Source: Collinsella aerofaciens (lineage in GTDB: Bacteria > Actinomycetota > Coriobacteriia > Coriobacteriales > Coriobacteriaceae). Taken from it: a stretch of 64,000 bases of DNA. The stretch spans positions 806,001 to 870,000 of the forward strand of contig NZ_OY725712.1 in assembly GCF_963360655.1 (NCBI RefSeq). Reading direction: 5' to 3'. A model generated the notes under the pieces. It made no database searches. It was not told the origin of the DNA and was given only the letters and a program-made list of their open reading frames with translations. The position numbers were made by a program, and so were the translations under genes. This document shows, piece after piece, positions 31,593 to 39,460 of this stretch (its first letter is position 1; every line of letters begins with the position of its first letter).

Positions 31593-32249
31593 CTATTTAC
31601 CACCTTTCATAGCCGGAATTCGGCCAACAACGGGAATGCCCAGGAGCTCTTCTGCCTCTTCGGCACCGCGGATGCGGGTATTGAGCATGTCTGCCAAAAC
31701 GACATAGGCGACTGCGATAAAGATACCGGCGAGGAACGCGACGGCAATATACAGCGTGCGCTTGGGGCCGCTGGGGGCTTCGGGGGTCTTAGCCTCGTCG
31801 ATAACGTTGATGCTCTGGGCAGCGCCGACGTTCTGAGCGACCGTACTCACCGAGCTGGCCATGGCCTTTGCGACCTTAGCCGTCTCCTTGGCATCGGTGC
31901 CGGTAACCGAAAGCGTAATGACACGCGTGGTGGTCTCGGAGGAAACAGACACCTTGTAGTCATCCAGATCGGTGAGGCCCAGTTCATTGGCTGCGCCGCT
32001 CTTAACGCTATCGCTATCCAGCAGCGTGGCGATATCGTTGGAAAGCATCTGACTCGCCGAGAGATCGTTGTAGCTCATCTGACCGCTATCGTCGGTCTTG
32101 GCGAGAATGTACATGCTCGTCGTCGCGGTATAGGTGTTGTCCATCGCAACGAAGGACACGATGCCCATGGCGATCGCGCAGACCACCGGAAGGGTGATGA
32201 CCAGCTGAAGGTGCTTCTTCAGCAGCTGGAACAGTTCGAGAAGGGTCAT
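31593..32249 (-). CDS. cpsC: CpsC/Wzz-type polysaccharide chain-length and kinase adaptor protein
   Basis: A 218-residue membrane protein with two helices: residues about 15-37 (LQLVITLPVVCAIAMGIVSFVA) and 173-192 (LYIAVAFLAGIFIAVAYVVL), with an extracytoplasmic domain between. The Wzz-type motif precedes the second helix (EAKTPEAPSGPKR). It lacks the fused kinase domain of Gram-negative Wzc, as is normal for CpsC. GAAAGGCAAGC precedes the ATG. It is the first gene of the operon. Confidence 0.92.
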   Translation of the reverse strand: MTLLELFQLLKKHLQLVITLPVVCAIAMGIVSFVAMDNTYTATTSMYILAKTDDSGQMSYNDLSASQMLSNDIATLLDSDSVKSGAANELGLTDLDDYKVSVSSETTTRVITLSVTGTDAKETAKVAKAMASSVSTVAQNVGAAQSINVIDEAKTPEAPSGPKRTLYIAVAFLAGIFIAVAYVVLADMLNTRIRGAEEAEELLGIPVVGRIPAMKGGK

Positions 32250-32390
32250 GCAGCTTGCCTTTCATTTCCCCAGTTCGGATTGACAAAACTGTCCGTATGT
32301 TATCGCATCTTTTTACCGAGACCAAACTCTATACATAAGAAACAGGCTCTCCTGTAAAAATGTCGGAAGCAATCGTAAAATTGCACAACA

Positions 32391-32419
32391 ACGCCGCACC
32401 CGAAAGTCAAATGCGGCGT
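32391..32419 (-). terminator. phoR: Probable terminator of phoR
   Basis: ACGCCGCA (32391-32398) pairs perfectly with TGCGGCGT (32412-32419) across a 13-base loop, 26 bases after the phoR stop. The T-tract on the minus strand (TTGTTG) is weak. Confidence 0.6.
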
Positions 32420-32444
32420 CTGCATCAATATCTATGTTGTATCG

Positions 32445-33869
32445 CTATGCGAATGGCTCGTCCTGCCGTATGGGAAACGTCACCGTAATGGTGGTTCCCA
32501 CGCCCAACTCGCTCGACAGATCGAGCGTGGCGTGATGATACAGGGCCGCATGCTTGACAATTGCAAGCCCCAGACCGGTTCCGCCGCGCGCCTTGGACCT
32601 ACTCTTGTCCACGCGATAGAACCGCTCAAATACCTTGCCCTGTTCTTCAGGCGCGATACCGATTCCCGTGTCGGCGACCGCAAGGAACGGATGGCCTTCG
32701 TCGTTGGTGCCGCACTGCAGCGTAACCGCACCGCCGGGTCGATTGTAGCGGATGGCGTTGCTCGCCAGATTATAGATGAGCTCGTCAATCAAGCGCGACA
32801 CGCCTTCGATGACCACAGGCTTGGTCTCATGACTGATCGTCACATTCGCCTGACGGGCGACCTGTTCAAGACGCTGCTCAACCGCGTAGATGGCACGCGA
32901 GAGCTCAATAGGCTCCGTGGAACCAATGGGCACCGCCTCGCCCTCAGTTGCACGCTCGGCCTCGTCCAAGTTAGACAGCGTAAGGATATCGTTGACAAGC
33001 GCTGCCAAGCGGCCCGCCTCACGATAGATGCGACCGCCAAAGTTGCGCAGGTCGCCCTCGCCCTCGACCATGCCGTTTGCGATGAGCTCGGCATAGCCCG
33101 AAATCGCCGTAAGCGGCGTCTTGAGCTCATGGGTGATATTCGCCGTGAACTCGCGGCGCATACGGTCGTTGTCCGCTAGCACCGCCATTTGGCGCTTGAG
33201 TTCCTGGCGCTGCGACTCGATACGCTCAAGCATGGGGACCATCTCGGCATAGGCGTGCTCATAGCTACGGCGTGGGTGGTCCAAATCCACCTCTTGCAAC
33301 GGCGCGATGATGGCACGGGACTCGCGGCGCGCCATAAAAAACGAGAGTACCGCACCCGCTGCTGCGATAAGCAGCATCGGCGCCACCATCGACAGCAAAA
33401 TCGCCGTAACGCCAGGCTGGGCCTGCGCCAAGCGGACAACCTGGCCGTTATCAAGGGCGACGGCGCGATACAGCATAATCTCGTCGAGCGTAGAGCTTGC
33501 GCGCTCCGCGGAACCCAAACCACTCTCAAAGGCCTCGATGACCTCGGGGCGATCGCCATGGTTGGGCAGTGTGGAAGGCGACGCCTCGTTGTCGTAGGCA
33601 ACCGATCCATCCTTGTTAATCAGCGTGATTCGCAAGTCCTCGCGATCAAGGCTACGCAAGAACGGGATGGGCTCCTGCTGTTCGTCGAGAGCGGCAGCAA
33701 TGAGCTCGGTTTCCTGCGCCAGATTGGTACTCGTGGCATCCGCCAAGGTGTTTTGCACAAAGAACGCACCCAGCACCGTAAACGCCACGATAACCGCCAT
33801 GGCGCAGACAAAGATCGTCACAAAAACGCGGTGCGACAGCGTATGTTTTCCCTGGGGGGCGAAGACCAC
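32445..33869 (-). CDS. phoR: Sensor histidine kinase, PhoR-like
   Basis: A 474-residue membrane kinase. It has an N-terminal helix (residues about 14-37), an extracytoplasmic sensor, a second helix (LLSMVAPMLLIAAAGAVLSFF), then the H box REFTANITHELKTPLTAISGY with the phosphorylated His, the N box ELIYNLASNAIRYN, and the G boxes ADTGIGIAPEEQ and GGTGLGLAIVKHAA. The order pstB-phoP-phoR suggests phosphate sensing. The start is GTG at 33869 with GGAGGAG upstream. It begins 3 bases after the regulator gene. Confidence 0.9.
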   Translation of the reverse strand: MVFAPQGKHTLSHRVFVTIFVCAMAVIVAFTVLGAFFVQNTLADATSTNLAQETELIAAALDEQQEPIPFLRSLDREDLRITLINKDGSVAYDNEASPSTLPNHGDRPEVIEAFESGLGSAERASSTLDEIMLYRAVALDNGQVVRLAQAQPGVTAILLSMVAPMLLIAAAGAVLSFFMARRESRAIIAPLQEVDLDHPRRSYEHAYAEMVPMLERIESQRQELKRQMAVLADNDRMRREFTANITHELKTPLTAISGYAELIANGMVEGEGDLRNFGGRIYREAGRLAALVNDILTLSNLDEAERATEGEAVPIGSTEPIELSRAIYAVEQRLEQVARQANVTISHETKPVVIEGVSRLIDELIYNLASNAIRYNRPGGAVTLQCGTNDEGHPFLAVADTGIGIAPEEQGKVFERFYRVDKSRSKARGGTGLGLAIVKHAALYHHATLDLSSELGVGTTITVTFPIRQDEPFA

Positions 33870-33872
33870 GGG

Positions 33873-34601
33873 TTACTCCTCCGATGCGGTGGCCGCGGTG
33901 TCGTCACCTTCGGCACCATCACCGGCAGAAGGCTCGGCCAAGCGGTAGCCCACGCCGCGCACGGTCTCGATGGCGCTGGCATGCTCGCCCAGTTTTTGGC
34001 GAAGCGTCTGCACGTGCACGTCAACGGTGCGCGAACCGCCGTCGAAGTCCCAGCCCCACACGCTCTGCAGCAACGACTCGCGGGTAAAGACCACGCCGGG
34101 CTTGCGCATGAGGTACTCGAGCAGGTCGAACTCGCGCAGGGTGAGCTTAAGCGGCTCGCCGGCAACGGTCACCTCGCGATGGCTGGGCGAGAGCACGATG
34201 TCGCCCACGCTGAGCACATCGCTCGCCTGCTTGACCATGCCGCCGCGACGCAGCAGTGCGCGGCAGCGGCTCGCAAGCTCCATGAGCGAAAACGGCTTAG
34301 TCAGGTAATCGTCGGCACCGCCATCGAGCGCCATCACCTTGTCGAGCTCGGTATCCTTGGCGGTAAGCATCATGATGGGCACCGTCGCCGTCAGGCGATC
34401 GGCACGCAGTCGACGCATAATCGCCAAGCCATCGGTATCGGGCAGCATGATGTCGAGCAGGACGGCATCGGGTACCCGTCGCGCCACGGCAGCCTTAAAC
34501 TCACCGTCGCACGAAAAGCCTTCGGCCTCAATCCCCTGCTTGCGCAGTGCATAGACCGTCAAATCCCTGATGTTGTCATCGTCCTCGACGTAATAGATCA
34601 T
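33873..34601 (-). CDS. phoP: OmpR-family response regulator, PhoP/PhoB-like
   Basis: A 242-residue regulator. The receiver domain shows the acidic pair YVEDDDNI, the phosphorylated Asp in AVLLDIMLPDTDG, the Thr/Ser in IMMLTAKD and Lys in YLTKPFS. The winged helix ends in VWGWDFDGGSRTVDVHVQTLRQKLG and VRGVGYRLAE. The start at 34601 (MIYYVED) follows AAAGGGGTTCAAC; the longer frame to 34625 has no site. It lies between pstB and phoR on the same strand and probably controls the phosphate-starvation response. Confidence 0.92.
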   Translation of the reverse strand: MIYYVEDDDNIRDLTVYALRKQGIEAEGFSCDGEFKAAVARRVPDAVLLDIMLPDTDGLAIMRRLRADRLTATVPIMMLTAKDTELDKVMALDGGADDYLTKPFSLMELASRCRALLRRGGMVKQASDVLSVGDIVLSPSHREVTVAGEPLKLTLREFDLLEYLMRKPGVVFTRESLLQSVWGWDFDGGSRTVDVHVQTLRQKLGEHASAIETVRGVGYRLAEPSAGDGAEGDDTAATASEE

Positions 34602-34665
34602 GTTGAACCCCTTTGCGGCCGGCATGACCGCATCTTAACCCTAAAGGTACCTTTTCTAGATGGTA

Positions 34666-35541
34666 TCAGCCAAAACGTCCCGTCAAATAATCCGCCGTGC
34701 GCGGATCGGTCGGATTCTTGAAGAGTTGCGCGGTGGGCGCGTGCTCCACCAGCTCACCCAGCAAAAAGAATGCGACCGAATCGGAGATACGCGCCGCCTG
34801 CTGCATATTGTGCGTAACGACCACGAGCGTGCAGGTCTCTTTGAGCTCGCAGGCCAGCTGCTCCACCACCAGCGTCGACACAGGGTCGAGTGCCGAGGTC
34901 GGCTCGTCCATCAGCAGAATGTCGGGCTGCACGGCAAGTGCGCGGGCGATGCACAGACGCTGCTGCTGGCCGCCCGAAAGACCCAGACCCGACTCTTTGA
35001 GCTTGTCCTTGGCCTCGTCCCACAGGGCGGCGCGTCGCAGGGAGTCTTCGACCAGCTCGTCGAGCACGACGCGATCGCGCACTCCCATTCCGCGCGGACC
35101 ATACGCGACGTTGTCGTAGATGCTCATGGGAAACGGGTTGGGGCGCTGGAACACCATGCCCACGCGCTGGCGAAGGCGGCAGATGTCGTAGTCGCCCAGG
35201 ATATCTTGACCATCGAGCGCAATCTTGCCCTCGATTCGGCAGTCCTTGATGCCGTCGTTCATGCGGTTAAAGCAGCGCAGCAACGTGGACTTTCCGCAGC
35301 CCGAAGGCCCGATGAACGAGGTAATCTGCTTGTCGCGGATCTTGATATTCACGTCCTTGAGCGCATGGTGGTCGCCATAGAACAGGTCGAGGCCCTCAAC
35401 ATCGATTCGCGTCGGCGAGGCGGCAAGATCCTCTGCCGTGGGGCGAGTCGCATCCCCAACCTCGCGCTCGTGCGCGGCCTCGGCCTGCGCTTTCATGAGT
35501 TCTTCAAGCTCCGTGGGCTCCACAGCCGCAGCAGCCGTCAT
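34666..35541 (-). CDS. pstB: Phosphate ABC transporter ATP-binding protein
   Basis: A 291-residue ATPase that drives phosphate import with PstC and PstA. Walker A is [19 protein letters not shown], the signature is [18 protein letters not shown] and Walker B is [13 protein letters not shown]. The Q-loop segment [20 protein letters not shown] is specific for PstB. An unusual N-terminal extension of about 45 residues rich in Ala and Glu precedes the ABC domain. The ATG at 35541 follows GGAGG. Neither pstSCA nor phoU is adjacent: upstream lies an unrelated kinase gene, so pstB is detached from the rest of the transporter genes. Confidence 0.94.
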   Translation of the reverse strand: MTAAAAVEPTELEELMKAQAEAAHEREVGDATRPTAEDLAASPTRIDVEGLDLFYGDHHALKDVNIKIRDKQITSFIGPSGCGKSTLLRCFNRMNDGIKDCRIEGKIALDGQDILGDYDICRLRQRVGMVFQRPNPFPMSIYDNVAYGPRGMGVRDRVVLDELVEDSLRRAALWDEAKDKLKESGLGLSGGQQQRLCIARALAVQPDILLMDEPTSALDPVSTLVVEQLACELKETCTLVVVTHNMQQAARISDSVAFFLLGELVEHAPTAQLFKNPTDPRTADYLTGRFG

Positions 35542-35644
35542 ACCGCATACCTCCACATCGATATCAATTCAGCAGTATCGATAGTAGGAATCGCGGCTCA
35601 TATGCACGTGAGCGCATTGTCAAGTGTTTGTAAGGGCACACTGG

Positions 35645-36883
35645 CTATGCGGCGGGCAGCTCGATGGTGAATATCGTGTGTTCGGGCGTCGATTCACATG
35701 CAACGGTACCGCCGTGCGCGCATACGATCTCCTTGGCGATGGCAAGCCCCAGTCCAGCGCCGCCGCGATTGGTCGCACGCGCCGCATCCAGGCGATAGAA
35801 CTTCTCAAAGATCACCTTGAGCTTTGGCTCGGGGATCGGATCGCCCTGGTTCACAAATCGTACGCGTACGCCACCGTCGCCCAAACGCCTGGCCTCGATC
35901 GTAATTGTCGAGCCTTCATAGCTATAGGCAACGGCGTTTTTCATGATGTTATTGAATACGCGAGCCATCTTGTCGCCGTCCACGAGCACCGTCAGGTCCT
36001 CGCAGATATCAACCTGGGCTTCCTTGCGCTGTTCGTTGAGAATGGGATAGAACTCGTCGGCCACCTGCGCCAGCAATAGCCCCAAATCGACGTAAGCGCG
36101 GGTGAGCACGATATCGTGGAAATCAAAACGCGTGATGTCGAAAAACTCCTCGATGAGCGCGTCGAGCCGATGGGCTTTGTCGAGCGCCACGCCCGTAAAG
36201 CGTGCACGCTGCTCAAGCGGCAAATCGGGAGCCTCCTGCAGGAGCGAAAGATAGCCCACCACGCTGGCAAGCGGCGTGCGCAGGTCGTGCGCCAGGTACG
36301 TAACCAGGTCATCTTTGCGATGCGATTCGTCGCGCAAGGCCTGTTGAACCTTACGCTCGCAATCGCGCGCCCGGTTGAGCGCACCCTCGACCTCGAGAAA
36401 GTCGCCGTCGATGGTATCCCACGTGTCGGGGTTGTCGATCAGACGGTCCTGAATACGGGCGGCGATCACGCGGTCGGCACGCTGCTCGCCTTGCTCATAA
36501 CCCTGGTAATACAGGGCACGCCCGCAAAAGAACAGGACACACACGGCGAGTGCCAGCACAAAGCCGAGCATGTTGAACACAAAGGCGGCATTAAAGAACA
36601 CGGGCCCGCCAATACCGCCAAGCGCCATGGCCCCGATCGCCAGCGTAGTCGTCCACGCGGCACCGCCGATTACCACGCAGCGGCGAACGATTTCAAATCG
36701 ATCGATCAGCAAGAAGCTAATGAGCAGAACTGCCAGGATACCAACGATATTGTCAATGCCAATGAGTAGCAGACTCAGCAAAAAGAGCAGCACCGTCGCA
36801 AGCGCACGGTTGTCGACGACCGCCCTTATGTATTCAAAGAGTCGATCGGGCACCTCGAATACCCGCCTATCGTCTTTTGTCAT
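35645..36883 (-). CDS. Sensor histidine kinase, VanS-like
   Basis: A 412-residue kinase with four N-terminal helices in two hairpins (residues about 30-62 and 70-118) and almost no extracytoplasmic loop. The H box is DLVTYLAHDLRTPLASVVGYLSLL, the N box FNNIMKNAVAYSYEG and the G box GGAGLGLAIAKEIVCAHGG. The YLAHDLRTPL sequence is typical of VanS-type kinases. The start is ATG at 36883 with GGGGAAG upstream. The cognate regulator gene ends 25 bases before it. Confidence 0.9.
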   Translation of the reverse strand: MTKDDRRVFEVPDRLFEYIRAVVDNRALATVLLFLLSLLLIGIDNIVGILAVLLISFLLIDRFEIVRRCVVIGGAAWTTTLAIGAMALGGIGGPVFFNAAFVFNMLGFVLALAVCVLFFCGRALYYQGYEQGEQRADRVIAARIQDRLIDNPDTWDTIDGDFLEVEGALNRARDCERKVQQALRDESHRKDDLVTYLAHDLRTPLASVVGYLSLLQEAPDLPLEQRARFTGVALDKAHRLDALIEEFFDITRFDFHDIVLTRAYVDLGLLLAQVADEFYPILNEQRKEAQVDICEDLTVLVDGDKMARVFNNIMKNAVAYSYEGSTITIEARRLGDGGVRVRFVNQGDPIPEPKLKVIFEKFYRLDAARATNRGGAGLGLAIAKEIVCAHGGTVACESTPEHTIFTIELPAA

Positions 36884-36908
36884 ATCCACTTCCCCACCAT
36901 CAAAGGCG

Positions 36909-37604
36909 TTATTCGATTATGTAGCCAACGCCCCAGACGTTTTTGATAAAGCGCGGCTTTTGAGCATCGTCGCCGATCTTTTCACGCAGATGGCGGATGT
37001 GCACCATCACCGTATTGTTGGAGCCGGGCATAAAATCCTCGTTCCACACCGCGCGGAACAGGTCCCCCACGGCCACCACGCTGCCACGATGCTCGACCAG
37101 ATACAGCAAGATGGAATACTCGATGGGCGTGAGGCGCACCGGTGCACCGTCCACCGTCACACAACGAGCGTCGCGGTTGATCTCGAGGCCGTCGAGCTGG
37201 ATGGTCGGCGACTCGACCGCCTGTGCGCGGCTGTCGTAGCTAGTGTAACGACGGAGCTGAGCATGAACGCGCGCAATGAGCTCCAGCGGACGGAACGGCT
37301 TGACCACGTAATCGTCTGCGCCCAACGAGAGGCCCTCGATCTTGTCATGTTGGGCATCGCGCGCCGTCAGCATAATAACGGGATAGGTATGGCTAGCGCG
37401 GATGGTGCGCAGCAGCTCAAAGCCGTCGATATCGGGCAGCATGACGTCCAGCAGCGCCAGATCGAACTCCTGCTCCAAAATCGCCTTGGCAGCATCTGCG
37501 CCGCTATAGGCAATCTGCACATCAAAGCCCTCTTTTGTAAGGTAGATACCGACCAGGTCGGCGATGGCCTTCTCATCATCAACTACCAAAATGCGCTCGT
37601 TCAT
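36909..37604 (-). CDS. OmpR-family response regulator, VanR-like
   Basis: A 231-residue regulator. The receiver has VVDDEKAIADLV, phosphorylated Asp in ALLDVMLPDIDG, VIMLTARD and DYVVKPFRPLELIARV. The winged helix has LTPIEYSILLYLVEHRG and closes with VWGVGYIIE, a VanR-like end. It is paired with the kinase on the same strand and diverges from a D,D-carboxypeptidase gene, which suggests control of cell-wall synthesis. vanH, vanA and vanX homologues are not in the window, so glycopeptide resistance is not implied. Confidence 0.9.
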   Translation of the reverse strand: MNERILVVDDEKAIADLVGIYLTKEGFDVQIAYSGADAAKAILEQEFDLALLDVMLPDIDGFELLRTIRASHTYPVIMLTARDAQHDKIEGLSLGADDYVVKPFRPLELIARVHAQLRRYTSYDSRAQAVESPTIQLDGLEINRDARCVTVDGAPVRLTPIEYSILLYLVEHRGSVVAVGDLFRAVWNEDFMPGSNNTVMVHIRHLREKIGDDAQKPRFIKNVWGVGYIIE

Positions 37605-37669
37605 GCGTGCTCCTCTCGCGCTCCATTATGCCCGAGGCAGTGTGCGCCACACACAACAAGCGCGGGCGA

Positions 37670-37684
37670 TTAAGTCGACCTTAA
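37670..37684. promoter_or_regulatory. Palindromic site between the VanR-like and carboxypeptidase genes
   Basis: TTAAG-TCGAC-CTTAA is a 15-base inverted repeat in the 199-base divergent gap. A binding site for the VanR-like regulator is plausible; the sequence itself does not prove it. Confidence 0.35.
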
Positions 37685-37803
37685 GCACCTATATGTCCGT
37701 TCGGGCGCAGACATGGGCCGCGCACGCCCGCGCACTGATTGTCCGCGCCGGTAAACGATATACTTTGAACTCTAAAGAGACCATCCCGTCGAAAGCGAAA
37801 TCT

Positions 37804-39144
37804 GTGAAGACCCTTAGTTCTCTTGTAAAGCGCTCCGCGCAACTGACCACCGGCATTGCCTGCGCTCTCGCCCTTGCTGCCGGTGCGCCGTCTATCGCCA
37901 ATGCCCAGGTGCTTACGACCGATATCGTTTGCGGTAAGACCGCCGACGCCCGCGGCATCACGGCCGATAATCTGCCCGATATCGATGCGACCAACGCCAT
38001 CGTCATGAGTAAGGACGGTTCCATCTATTACGCCCGCAGTGCCGACGAGCAGGTCAAGATCGCCTCAATCACCAAGGTCATGACCGCAATCCTGACCATT
38101 GAGAACTGCAAGATGGACGAGAAGGTCACGGTGAGCAACGCTGCCGCCACCGTGGGCAATTCGACCGCCGGTCTGCTCAAAGGCGACGAGCTCACAGTGG
38201 AACAGGCCCTGCGCGGCCTGATGATTCCCTCGGGCAATGACGCCGCCATCGTACTTGCCGAGCATGTGGGCAAAAAGATCGACCCCAAGACCAAAGATGC
38301 CGAGGCCACGTTTGTCAAGGCCATGAACGAGCGCGCTAAAAAGCTCGGCTGCACGGGAACGCTTTTTGAGAATCCGCACGGTCTGGACTTTGATGAGTGG
38401 GCCGGCGACATGCACTCGACCGCGCACGATGCGGCCCTGATGATGCAGGAAGCAATGAAGAGCGATACGTTCCGCGAGATCGTGGCGAGCGATGATTCCT
38501 GGATTGAGGTTACAGGCGCCGACGGCTCCGACCACTCACATTCCATGGATACGCACAACGAGCTGCTGGGGCAGGACGGCAATATCGGCGGCAAGACCGG
38601 CACTACCGACGATGCCGGCTACTGCTTTACGGCAGCCTACGACCGCGATGGCGACGAGACCTATACCGTCGTTTTGAACTCCAGCACCAACGACCAGCGC
38701 TTTGCCGACACGGCCGCCCTTGCCAACTGGTACTACGGCCACAAGGTGACGGTTGCGATCGCCAACACGCAGGAAAAGACCGCCAACGGCAATCCGCTCA
38801 TCGCGCGCATAAGCCAGACCGACTGGACGGACAAGACGATCGACGCCACACTCGCCGATCCCGCAGCTCAGGCGACCATCTTTTCGCTTGCCGGAGAAGT
38901 AACCGAAAAGGTTGCCTACGATGACCTTTCGGGCACGGTGCATGTGGGCGACAAAGTAGGTAGCCTCACGCTCAAACAAGACGGCATCAAGGTCGTTGTC
39001 ACGGATTTGGTTGCCGATGAGGAAGGCTCGGGGCCGAATCCCATTGAATGGCTTCTTGTGAAGCTCGACCGCCTGAGTCGTCGCATCGAAAACCGTCCGC
39101 TTGCGGCAGAAAGCGAAACCGTAGCCAAGGCACCCGAGGTGTAG
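37804..39144 (+). CDS. D-alanyl-D-alanine carboxypeptidase (S11/PBP5-type)
   Basis: A 446-residue exported peptidase that trims the terminal D-Ala of peptidoglycan stem peptides. The signal peptide has a basic start (KTLSSLVKRSAQ), a hydrophobic core (IACALALAAGAPS) and an ANA-Q cleavage site. The three active-site motifs are SITK (in VKIASITKVMTAI), SGN (IPSGNDAAI) and KTG (GGKTGTTDDAGYC). A C-terminal beta-rich domain follows. The GTG start at 37804 is chosen because the signal peptide begins there; no strong ribosome site is visible. It diverges from a VanRS-like pair. Confidence 0.9.
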   Translation: MKTLSSLVKRSAQLTTGIACALALAAGAPSIANAQVLTTDIVCGKTADARGITADNLPDIDATNAIVMSKDGSIYYARSADEQVKIASITKVMTAILTIENCKMDEKVTVSNAAATVGNSTAGLLKGDELTVEQALRGLMIPSGNDAAIVLAEHVGKKIDPKTKDAEATFVKAMNERAKKLGCTGTLFENPHGLDFDEWAGDMHSTAHDAALMMQEAMKSDTFREIVASDDSWIEVTGADGSDHSHSMDTHNELLGQDGNIGGKTGTTDDAGYCFTAAYDRDGDETYTVVLNSSTNDQRFADTAALANWYYGHKVTVAIANTQEKTANGNPLIARISQTDWTDKTIDATLADPAAQATIFSLAGEVTEKVAYDDLSGTVHVGDKVGSLTLKQDGIKVVVTDLVADEEGSGPNPIEWLLVKLDRLSRRIENRPLAAESETVAKAPEV

Positions 39145-39168
39145 GATCGAAGAACAATACGCTCGCTG

Positions 39169-39200
39169 AAAGGAGACGTCCGAAAGGATGCCTCCTTTTT
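39169..39200 (+). terminator. Terminator of the carboxypeptidase gene
   Basis: AAAGGAG (39169-39175) pairs with CTCCTTT (39192-39198), with an inner GTCC/GGAT stem, followed by TT. It lies 25 bases after the stop codon. Confidence 0.8.
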
Positions 39201-39224
39201 GAGGGTTCGAATCCCCAGCCGCCA
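39201..39224 (+). repeat. Inverted tRNA T-arm/3'-end fragment near tRNA-Ser
   Basis: GAGGGTTCGAATCCCCAGC followed by CGCCA looks like the T-arm and end of a serine tRNA in the orientation opposite to the complete tRNA-Ser 52 bases away. Sixteen bases (GGGTTCGAATCCCCAG) match that gene. There is no 5' part, so it is a fragment. It follows the tRNA-Ser terminator, the same position occupied by inverted T-loops beside the Arg, Leu and Phe genes. Confidence 0.7.
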
Positions 39225-39232
39225 TTCTTGAT

Positions 39233-39262
39233 AATAAAAAAGGGCCCCAAATGGGACCCTTC
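39233..39262 (-). terminator. Terminator of tRNA-Ser
   Basis: AAGGG (39240-39244) and CCCTT (39257-39261), extended by CCC/GGG inside, followed on the minus strand by TTTTTTATTAT. Confidence 0.8.
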
Positions 39263-39275
39263 TACAAATTCATAC

Positions 39276-39366
39276 TGGCGGAGAGCTGGGGATTCGAACC
39301 CCAGATGCCCTTTTGGGGCATACTCGCTTAGCAGGCGAGCACCTTCGGCCTCTCGGTCAGCTCTCC
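39276..39366 (-). tRNA. tRNA-Ser(GCT)
   Basis: Minus-strand sequence starts GGAGAGCTGACCGAGAGGCC and ends AGCTCTCC-G-CCA. The acceptor stem is 7 perfect pairs, the anticodon loop is CTGCTAA with anticodon GCT, and a long variable arm (TATGCCCCAAAAGGGCATC) marks a class II serine tRNA. The T-loop is TTCGAAT. CCA is encoded. Confidence 0.97.
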
Positions 39367-39460
39367 GTAACAGCCGTTCTATAGTAACCAAACAGCCGAA
39401 GTTGAGCAAGAGGGAATTTTCTAATTGCCTAGCGGCCTTTCCTCCTTGCAGTTTTCGCCC

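Noticed and set aside
35645-39144. A vancomycin-resistance cluster
   Set aside because: Only the sensor-regulator pair and a carboxypeptidase are present; vanH, vanA/B and vanX homologues are absent.
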